The translations under genes and the position numbers were made by a program. A DNA stretch of 20,547 bases from CAZJHX01 sp964545715. Lineage in GTDB: Bacteria > Myxococcota_A > UBA9042 > GCA-2863065. Under the pieces are notes generated by a model. The model saw only the letters and a list, made by a program, of their open reading frames with translations. It did not search any database and was not told the DNA's origin. Positions 1 through 7,508 of the stretch are shown here, one piece after another (within the stretch, counting starts at the first letter, position 1; every line of letters starts with the position of its first letter). The DNA lies in the NCBI GenBank assembly GCA_964545715.1, contig CAZJHX010000179.1:1-20547 (forward strand), read 5' to 3'.

Positions 1-143
1 ATGAACCGATCACGACGATGCCGGGCCAGCTTGGCCTCAGAACCCTCGAACAGGCAACCAGCCTGCCCTTCGGGTCCGTCGGCCAATCTGGCCGCGGCCT
101 CGTCGCGTCGGTTCTGTGCCAGTTTCCCCGAGGACTCCTAGTC
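1..143 (+). other. Leader region upstream of the first kinase gene, with three small hairpins
   Basis: I see no convincing gene here. The kinase frame stays open back to an ATG at 18, but its translation there shows no kinase or other recognisable sequence, and a better start with a ribosome site lies at 144. Another frame is open from base 1 to a TAG at 139-141; it could be the tail of a gene running in from outside, but its product is unrecognisable. Three perfect short inverted repeats lie in a row: 24-36 (GGCCA, 3-nt loop, TGGCC), 51-65 (CAGGC, 5-nt loop, GCCTG) and 80-94 (CGGCCA, 3-nt loop, TGGCCG). Short stems are common in GC-rich DNA, so a leader or attenuator role is speculative. Confidence 0.35.
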
Positions 144-3100
144 GTGACGGAAGACTATGCGCTCTTCGCGGAGAAGTATCGGCTCGTGCGCCGCCTTGCG
201 GCGGGGGGAATGGGCGAGGTCTATCTGGCTCACGATGAGCAGCAGTCCAACGGTTCTCCGCCTCAGGTCGCCATCAAGCGCGTTCTGCCGGCTGCCGCGG
301 CGGACCCGGGCTCGATCAAGGCTTTTTTGGACGAGCTGGAGCTGGCGCCGCGGCTGGTACACCCCAACATCGTGCGCGTACTCGGGTCCGGCAAGGCCGA
401 GGACATGTACTACCTGGCCATGGAGTACATCAAAGGCCGCAACGTCGCCGATCTGATCGGTCGCGCGGTCCAAACCGGCCAGCCGATCGGCATCGCATGC
501 GCTCTACAGATCATTCACGACGTGGCGTCCGGCGCCCACTACGCGCATGAGCTCGCCGGCGACGACGGGGAGCCCCTCGGCATCGTTCACCGCGACCTCA
601 GCCCGCGCAACATCATGGTGACGGTCGAGGGCTGCGCCAAGATTCTGGATTTTGGCGTCGCAAAGGCTCGCACGCAGTCCAACCAGACCCTGCCGGGCGT
701 CGTCAAAGGCACGCCCAGCTATCTGGCGCCCGAGCAGCTGCGTGGTGCTCCACCGCGTCCGGCGACCGACATCTTCGCCATGGGCACGGTGCTGTTTGAG
801 TTGGTGACGCTGCGACGACTGTTTCGCCGCGCCACGCTGCTGGAGACTATGCGCGCGATCATGCGGTGCGAGGTGCCGCCGCTGTCGACGCTGGTGCCGG
901 ACTGCCCGCCCGCCGTGGAGTCGCTGGTGTTCAAAGCGCTTCAGGCGCGCCCGTCAGACCGCTTCGCGTCGGCGGAAGCGATGCGGGAGGCCATTGCCGC
1001 GACGATCGCCGAGCTCGGTTTCGAGAACGCGCGCGACACCCTGGGCCAGGTGGTCGGCCAGATGTCGGACAAGGGCAAGGCCGAGTCCGTTGGGTTGCTG
1101 GAAGACGAGACCACCATGGTCGAGCAGGCCGGCAGCGCCATCGAGTCGGTCAGCATCATCGCGCCGGCCATCAAGCACAACCTGCCGCTGCCCGAGCACC
1201 CCATCTGCGGCCGGGATTCCGAGATGGCGGAGCTGTGCGCCCTGTTTGACAAGGGCGCGCGCATCGTCACGCTGTACGGACCGCCCGGGGGCGGCAAGTC
1301 ACGTCTGGCGCTGGAGTTTGCGCGCTCTCGGTTGAACACCTGGACGAGCGACGGCGGGGCCTGGCTGTGCGAGCTGGACACCGCTGAGAACCTGGAGGAT
1401 GTGTGTGCGCTGGTCGCCACCGCCGTTGGCTCTCCCGTGGCGGTCGGCGATGAGATGGTCGACGCGCTGGGCAAGGCGATGGCAGGGCGTGGACCCACGC
1501 TGATCATGCTGGACAGCGTGGAGCAGGTGACCAGCGCGGTCACAGAGTGCGTGGGGCAGTGGGTGAAGGCGGCACCTGAGCTGTGTTTCCTGCTGACCGG
1601 GCGCCAGCGGATGCCGATTAGCGGTGGCCGTATTCTGGAGGTGCCCCCGCTGGCCATCGAGCCCGCGGAGACAGGCAGCGCGTCCGACGCGATGACGCTG
1701 TTCCTGGAGCGCGCCAAGGCCAACAAGGACGGCTTCAACCCCAGCCAGAAGGAGCTGGCGATCATCGACCGGATCGTGCGGCTGCTCGACGGCATCCCGC
1801 TCGCGATCGAGCTCGCCGCGGCGCACATGACGGACCTGTCGACGTCCCAGCTGCTGCGGGCGCTGGCGCGTCGGCCCGACCTGCTCGAGACGGGCGCCGC
1901 CGGACGTCACGGCGCGCTGGGCGAAGCGCTGGAGTGGTCCTGGTCGCTGCTGACGCCGATCGAGCAGGCGGTGCTGGCTCAGTCGTCCGTGTTTCACGGC
2001 GCGTTTGATATGGAGGCCGCGGACGCGATCATCGATCTGAGCGACCACCCGAACGCGCCGTGGGTTGTCGATGTCCTGCAGGCGCTCAAGGACAAGAGCC
2101 TGGTCCGCTCCCACGAAGCGGCGGACTTTCCGCAGGAGCCGCGCTGCCGTCAGTACGTCAGTGTGCGGAACTTCGCGCGTCGCAAGCTCGACGAGTTGGG
2201 TGGGGTGCGCGACGCGATGAGCCGGCATGCCGCCTGGTTTGCTCGCTTTGGCGCGTACTGGGCGACCGATCCGGGGCTGGAGGGGCTGCGTCGGCTGCGG
2301 CTGGACATGCCCAACCTGGGCGCCGCGCACCGTCGCGCCATGGCCAACGACCCGCTGGACGATGAGCACGTGAAGCATGCGCTGGATCTGGCGCTGTCGG
2401 TGCTGCCGGTGATCGCGGCGTCGGGGCCGTATGCCGCATATCTGCAGCTGCTGGACGACATGCTGGGTCACCCGGAGATCGCGCACGCGGATCCGGCTCG
2501 CCGCGCAAGAGTGCTGGTCGCTCGTGGGCATGTGCGAACGGTGAAGGGGCAGCTGAAAGAGGCTGCCGACGACTGCCGCGCCGCCCACACGCTGGCGGAG
2601 CAGTCGGGGCTGCTTGTGGTCCAGGCCGAAGCGCTGACGGAGCTGGGCATGGCGCTGCTGATGGCCGGTCAACTGGACGAGGCCGCCGACGTGCTGCGTA
2701 CGGCGCTGAAGCTGCACGGCAAGAGTCGCGAGCCGGGCGGACAGGGGCGGGCGCTGCTGCGCCTGGGCAGCCTGTATCTGATCCGCGGTGATGAGACGCG
2801 CGCGAGGGCCTGCCTGGAGAAGGCGCTGCCCCGCTTCCAGACGGTGAACGACGCGTTATACGAGGCCCACTGTCGAGTGCATCTGGGGCAGCTCGAGCAC
2901 TCGATGGGCGAGTTGGAGGCCGCGCGCGAGCAGCTGGAGAAGGCCACGGCGCTGCTGCGGGAGACCAAGGCGATGCGCTTTGAGGCGTACGCGGCGCTCT
3001 ATCTGGGCGCGGTTGCGCACGAGCAGGGCCGGATGGAGCAGGCCAACACGCTGTTTCGCCGCAGTCGCGGTCTGGCGCGAGAGGTCGGTGAGCCCCGCTG

Positions 3101-3569
3101 GCAGGCGATCACGATGGGGCACGCGGCGCTGTACAAGCTGGATGTGGACCGGCCGGCGGAGGCGCTGAAGCTGTGTCAGCGCGCGATCGAGCTGTCCGAG
3201 GGGGCCGGTGGCCATCGGCACGCGCGCTGGATGCGCGTCGTCCAGGTTGTCGCGATGGCCTGCAAGGGTGAGATTCCGGCCGCGCGAAAACTGGTTCAGG
3301 GGCTGCAAAAAGAGGTGGAGGCGGCGGACGACCCGCTTCTGGCACCGCTGACCGAGCTGGCGGCGACCATCATCGGCATCGAAGAGGGTAATCGCGCAGC
3401 GACCCCACTATATCGAGACAAGTTGATCAAAAAGGCGGACAAGTTCTTCCGAAAGGCGGACCGCCGCATTTTGAACGGCCCGGTGCGCGTGAAGAGCGAC
3501 TCCATGGGCCTGTTCCGGATTCTGCTCGGCATCGCCCAGCGACGCGCACACCCCAAGACGGGGAGTTAG
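144..3569 (+). CDS. PknK-like Ser/Thr protein kinase with STAND/AfsR-type ATPase and TPR repeats
   Basis: Predicted soluble signalling kinase of 1141 residues. The GTG at 144 is chosen because GAGGA at 130-134 lies 9 nt upstream and the kinase fold begins right after it (residues ~10-290). Seen: glycine loop AAGGMGEV (19-26), VAIK Lys45, catalytic loop HRDLSPRN (149-156), DFG (169-171), and PEQ in the activation-segment end. An ATPase of the AfsR/LuxR STAND type follows: Walker A GPPGGGKS (379-386), Walker B-like LIMLD (453-457), and the GIPLAIELAAA signature (~550-560), then a winged-helix-like part with EWSWSLL near 597. The C-terminal third (~790-1070) is helical TPR-like repeats. This order matches mycobacterial PknK. 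The catalytic-loop Lys is Ser153, a variant I recall as frequent in myxobacterial kinases, so it need not be inactive. No membrane segment is seen. The second kinase starts 5 nt after the stop, suggesting co-expression. Confidence 0.9.
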   Translation: MTEDYALFAEKYRLVRRLAAGGMGEVYLAHDEQQSNGSPPQVAIKRVLPAAAADPGSIKAFLDELELAPRLVHPNIVRVLGSGKAEDMYYLAMEYIKGRNVADLIGRAVQTGQPIGIACALQIIHDVASGAHYAHELAGDDGEPLGIVHRDLSPRNIMVTVEGCAKILDFGVAKARTQSNQTLPGVVKGTPSYLAPEQLRGAPPRPATDIFAMGTVLFELVTLRRLFRRATLLETMRAIMRCEVPPLSTLVPDCPPAVESLVFKALQARPSDRFASAEAMREAIAATIAELGFENARDTLGQVVGQMSDKGKAESVGLLEDETTMVEQAGSAIESVSIIAPAIKHNLPLPEHPICGRDSEMAELCALFDKGARIVTLYGPPGGGKSRLALEFARSRLNTWTSDGGAWLCELDTAENLEDVCALVATAVGSPVAVGDEMVDALGKAMAGRGPTLIMLDSVEQVTSAVTECVGQWVKAAPELCFLLTGRQRMPISGGRILEVPPLAIEPAETGSASDAMTLFLERAKANKDGFNPSQKELAIIDRIVRLLDGIPLAIELAAAHMTDLSTSQLLRALARRPDLLETGAAGRHGALGEALEWSWSLLTPIEQAVLAQSSVFHGAFDMEAADAIIDLSDHPNAPWVVDVLQALKDKSLVRSHEAADFPQEPRCRQYVSVRNFARRKLDELGGVRDAMSRHAAWFARFGAYWATDPGLEGLRRLRLDMPNLGAAHRRAMANDPLDDEHVKHALDLALSVLPVIAASGPYAAYLQLLDDMLGHPEIAHADPARRARVLVARGHVRTVKGQLKEAADDCRAAHTLAEQSGLLVVQAEALTELGMALLMAGQLDEAADVLRTALKLHGKSREPGGQGRALLRLGSLYLIRGDETRARACLEKALPRFQTVNDALYEAHCRVHLGQLEHSMGELEAAREQLEKATALLRETKAMRFEAYAALYLGAVAHEQGRMEQANTLFRRSRGLAREVGEPRWQAITMGHAALYKLDVDRPAEALKLCQRAIELSEGAGGHRHARWMRVVQVVAMACKGEIPAARKLVQGLQKEVEAADDPLLAPLTELAATIIGIEEGNRAATPLYRDKLIKKADKFFRKADRRILNGPVRVKSDSMGLFRILLGIAQRRAHPKTGS

Positions 3570-3574
3570 TCACC

Positions 3575-4753
3575 TTGGCGGTAGGCCAAAAAGGGCGCGA
3601 GCGGATCTGCCCTCGCTGCCACAAGACGCTGTGGGAAGAGGTCGACCGGTGCCCGGACGACGGCGCCACGCTCATCGTGCTGTCCGCCAAGCCGGGCGAG
3701 CGCGTCGGTGAGGTCGTGGACGGCAAAATGACCATCCTCGGCAAGCTGGGCCAGGGCGGGATGGGCGGCGTCTTCAAGGCCTGGCAGCACTCGATAGGGC
3801 GCGACATCGCCGTGAAGCTGCTGCGTCGCGAGCTCTCCAACGACGCGCGGATCGTTCGCCGCTTTTTGCAGGAGGCGCTGGCGGCGCAGAAGCTCAATCA
3901 CCCGCACGTGGTCACGCTATTCGACTTTGGCCAGTCCGACACGGGCGAGCTGTATATGACCATGGAGCTCCTCGAGGGACACGACATCGGCGAGCTGCTG
4001 CAATCGGGGGGGCCGATGAAGCCCGACCGCGCCGTCATGCTGATGGAGCAGGTCTGTGACGCGCTGCACCACGCCCACGAGAACGGCGTCGTCCACCGCG
4101 ACGTCAAGCCGGACAACGTCTTTGTAGTCAGTGGCGTCGGGCGGGCGGGCGAGTTCGTGAAGATGCTGGACTTCGGCATCGCCAAGCTGACCCACGCGGA
4201 CTCGGTGGAGAACCTCACCCGCACGGGCGTGGTGTGCGGAACGCCGGCCTACATGAGCCCCGAGCAGGCGCTGGGCGAGACGGTCGATCGGCGCACTGAC
4301 GTCTACTCGATGGGCGTCATGCTGTACGAGCTGCTGGAGGGCAAGCGTCCGTTTGACGGGGCGTCGGCTCACCACGTCATGGTGGCGCATGTCGACGCTC
4401 AGGTGCCGCCCTTCAAGCGGCCGGTGCCTCGTGCGCTGCAAGCGGCCGTCCATCGCGCGCTGGCCAAGAAGCGCGAAGACCGGCAGGAGTCGGCCCTGGC
4501 CTTGCGCGACGAGCTGAGGGACGCCTGTGCCGGCGCGGGCTATCACGGGTTTGAAAACAGCGAGATGCCGACGCGGCAGATCTCGCAGATGTCCGACGCG
4601 GATCGGGCGGCGGTCCCCACCGTGAGAAGCGAGGACATCGTCACGCGGCAGGAGCCGTCGTCGACGCGCCGCTGGGGGCTGATTGCAGGTATTGGTGCGC
4701 TGGTCGCGTTCTGGGCGGCGATCGGCTACGCCGTGTGGTGGTATCTGAGCTGA
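3575..4753 (+). CDS. Ser/Thr protein kinase with N-terminal zinc-ribbon-like motif and C-terminal membrane anchor
   Basis: Predicted membrane-tethered Hanks-type kinase of 392 residues starting at TTG, 5 nt after the previous stop. GGGGAG at 3560-3565, inside the end of the upstream gene, is well placed for this start, so the genes are probably co-transcribed and translationally linked. Residues 12-30 carry CPRC...CPDDG, a degenerate zinc-ribbon-like motif with three Cys, common ahead of myxobacterial kinases. The kinase domain (~50-315) is complete: GQGGMGGV (59-66), AVK with Lys81, HRDVKPDN (174-181), DFG (199-201), GTPAYMSPE (222-230). A polar linker (~320-366) leads to one hydrophobic segment (~368-390) ending two residues from the C-terminus. 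There is no sensor domain beyond it, so it is effectively tail-anchored with the kinase in the cytoplasm. The gene converges on the CoA-transferase gene with one base between the stops. Confidence 0.92.
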   Translation: MAVGQKGRERICPRCHKTLWEEVDRCPDDGATLIVLSAKPGERVGEVVDGKMTILGKLGQGGMGGVFKAWQHSIGRDIAVKLLRRELSNDARIVRRFLQEALAAQKLNHPHVVTLFDFGQSDTGELYMTMELLEGHDIGELLQSGGPMKPDRAVMLMEQVCDALHHAHENGVVHRDVKPDNVFVVSGVGRAGEFVKMLDFGIAKLTHADSVENLTRTGVVCGTPAYMSPEQALGETVDRRTDVYSMGVMLYELLEGKRPFDGASAHHVMVAHVDAQVPPFKRPVPRALQAAVHRALAKKREDRQESALALRDELRDACAGAGYHGFENSEMPTRQISQMSDADRAAVPTVRSEDIVTRQEPSSTRRWGLIAGIGALVAFWAAIGYAVWWYLS

Positions 4754-4754
4754 A

Positions 4755-5381
<627 letters not shown>

Positions 5382-5429
5382 GGCCCATCGGCCTCCCTAC
5401 AGTAATCCGCCACATGTTAATTCAGACAC
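5382..5429. promoter_or_regulatory. Divergent intergenic region between scoB and the HelD-like gene
   Basis: These 48 bases separate two genes transcribed away from each other, so they probably hold at least part of both promoters. The scoB ribosome site lies at 5392-5398 on the minus strand. The helicase ATG at 5430 has no clear Shine-Dalgarno sequence upstream. The stretch 5411-5427 is AT-richer than its surroundings. I could not assign -35/-10 boxes on either strand. Confidence 0.4.
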
Positions 5430-7505
5430 ATGACGGATAACATTCCGGAGCCGGTGGAGGAAGAGCAGCGTCTGTTGGACGTCGTGCTGGAGACCGCGCG
5501 CCGGGCCGGCGGGCCGCGCGCATCGTCGGATTACGAGTCCCAGCTGCTGAAGCTGCGCGACGAGATTATCGAGGAGCGGCTGCCCGAAGATCGCGCGTCC
5601 TTGCTGGAGCAAATGGACCGCGTGGCCCGATTAGCGGAGCAGCGCGCGCGGTACTCAGAGACGGCGCTGGACATGGGCAGCCCGTACTTCGGCCACATGC
5701 GGCTGCACGACGACAAGGACGGAAGCCGGCGCGACATCCTGATCGGAAAGCAGACCTGGGTCAAAGAGGGGGTACGCATCGTCGACTGGCGAAACGCCCC
5801 CATCTCCAAGGTGTTCTATCAGCGGCACGAGGGTGACGACTTCGAGATCCCGATCGCCGGGCGGCTGATGGAGGGCGAGGTCAAGGTCCGGCGGACCCTC
5901 ACGATACGCGATGGGCGGCTGATTCGGGTCTCAACGACCGACACGACCTGGGTGCACAACGACGAGGACTGGATCGACTCCAGCGCATCGACGCCGTCGC
6001 TCAGCGGCGGGGCGGGGGTCAGCGCACGACCCGACGTGACCAAGCCGGTGCTGGGGCGCCGCAACGGGGATGTGCGCGGGATGGCGCGGGTCGACAAGCA
6101 TCTGCCCGAGATCGCGTCGCTGCTGGACCCCGAGCAGTTTGAGTTGATCACCCGCCCCGACAGCGGCGTGGTGGCCATTCAGGGCAGCGCCGGGTCGGGC
6201 AAGACGACCGTGGCGTTGCATCGGGTCGCCTACCTCGCGTTTCGGGAGCCGCGCCGCTTTGACGGGTCGCGGTCGCTCGTCATCGTCTTCAGCCTGGCCC
6301 TGGCGCGCTACATCTCGCAGGTGCTGCCGGCGCTGGGCGTGCAGAGCGTGAAGGTGCGCACGTACGAGAGCTGGGCGCGCAACATGAGGCGTCGCCTCTT
6401 TCAGCGCCTGCCCGAGGGCTACGCGGACGACACGCCGGCCACGGTCACCCGCTTCAAGCTGCACTCGGCGCTGATCCCGATGATCACGGACGGCTGGGCT
6501 ACCAACCCGGGGCTGACGCCGACCCAGCTGTGGGACGAGCTGATGACCAGTCGCGCGTGGATCGAGACGATCGAGCTGCACGCGCCCGGCGAGTTCAGCG
6601 AGCTGCAGCGCAAAGAGATCCATCGCTGGAACGCGGAGCGGCACTTCATCCGCGTCGACGGGGGCGGCCATCGCGAGCACGACGTGCCGACGCTCGACGA
6701 GGAGGACGACACGATCCTGCTCTACCTCTATCAGCTGCTGAAGGGCCGGCTGCCCGCGGACGGCGGTAAGCGGCCCCTGCGATATGGCCACCTGGTCGTG
6801 GACGAGGCGCAGGATTTGAGCCCGCTGGAGCTGAAGGTGCTGCAGGGCACGGTGGAGAAGGGCGGCGCGATCACGCTGGCCGGCGACACCGCCCAGCGGC
6901 TGGTCGAGGACAACGACTTTCAGGATTGGGCGCAGGTGTTGGCCACGCTGGGCCTGGATCACGTGGCGCTAAGCCCGCTGCGGATCAGCTATCGTAGTAC
7001 GGCGTCGATCATGCGCCTGGCGCGTCACGTGCTGGGTCCGTTGGCGCCGCCGGACCCGCCCGCGACCACCCGTGATGGCGCGCCGCCAACGCTGCTGCGC
7101 TTCACCAGTCGCGGAGAGGCGGCCACGTTCATGGCCGACGCGGTAAAGCGTCTGACCGAGGCCGAGCCCCACGCCAGCGTCGGCATTCTGGCGCGACGAA
7201 ACTGGCAGGCGGACGAAGCGTTTCACGCGCTGGAGCGGTCCGAGTTGGTGGAGCTGCACCGGATCAACGACGACGACTTCTCGTTTGCGCCCGGCGTCGA
7301 GGTGACGGACATCCGCCAGTCCAAGGGGCTGGAGTTCGATTACGTGGTGCTGGTGGATGTGGACGTGGACACCTATCCGCCGACCGACGCCTCCCGCCAC
7401 ATTCTGCACGTCGGCGTGACGCGCGCGGCTCACCAGCTGTGGTGCGTGTGTGTCGGGACCCCGTCGCCGCTGCTGCCCAGCTGGATTGAGACGGTCCGCG
7501 TCTAG
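5430..7505 (+). CDS. HelD-like superfamily 1 (UvrD/Rep-type) helicase/ATPase
   Basis: SF1 ATPase of 691 residues. Residues ~10-80 are helical and charged, as in the N-terminal coiled coil of HelD. Then SPYFGHMRL (84-92), ILIGKQTW (103-110) and VRIVDWRNAPISKVFY (115-130) match the HelD-specific N-terminal region. Motor motifs in order: Walker A GSAGSGKTT (252-260), Walker B VVDEAQD (456-462), LAGDTAQR (483-490), SYRS (520-523), RQSKGLEFDYVVL (629-641) and VGVTRAAHQL (661-670). In Gram-positive bacteria HelD enters RNA polymerase channels and releases stalled enzyme from DNA; whether this homologue does so is an inference. It could instead act as a DNA helicase. It is close to the family's size but shorter than B. 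subtilis HelD. The downstream ThDP-enzyme gene converges with 3 nt between stops. Confidence 0.85.
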   Translation: MTDNIPEPVEEEQRLLDVVLETARRAGGPRASSDYESQLLKLRDEIIEERLPEDRASLLEQMDRVARLAEQRARYSETALDMGSPYFGHMRLHDDKDGSRRDILIGKQTWVKEGVRIVDWRNAPISKVFYQRHEGDDFEIPIAGRLMEGEVKVRRTLTIRDGRLIRVSTTDTTWVHNDEDWIDSSASTPSLSGGAGVSARPDVTKPVLGRRNGDVRGMARVDKHLPEIASLLDPEQFELITRPDSGVVAIQGSAGSGKTTVALHRVAYLAFREPRRFDGSRSLVIVFSLALARYISQVLPALGVQSVKVRTYESWARNMRRRLFQRLPEGYADDTPATVTRFKLHSALIPMITDGWATNPGLTPTQLWDELMTSRAWIETIELHAPGEFSELQRKEIHRWNAERHFIRVDGGGHREHDVPTLDEEDDTILLYLYQLLKGRLPADGGKRPLRYGHLVVDEAQDLSPLELKVLQGTVEKGGAITLAGDTAQRLVEDNDFQDWAQVLATLGLDHVALSPLRISYRSTASIMRLARHVLGPLAPPDPPATTRDGAPPTLLRFTSRGEAATFMADAVKRLTEAEPHASVGILARRNWQADEAFHALERSELVELHRINDDDFSFAPGVEVTDIRQSKGLEFDYVVLVDVDVDTYPPTDASRHILHVGVTRAAHQLWCVCVGTPSPLLPSWIETVRV

Positions 7506-7508
7506 TTC

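Noticed and set aside
18..143. Extended N-terminus of the first kinase from ATG 18
   Set aside because: The extra 42 residues resemble no kinase N-terminus, no ribosome site precedes ATG 18, and GTG 144 has GAGGA at good spacing.
1299..2717. Minus-strand open frame of 472 codons inside the first kinase gene
   Set aside because: It is antisense to the ATPase/TPR region, whose plus-strand motifs are unambiguous, and its product is Arg/Gln/His-rich with no recognisable fold.
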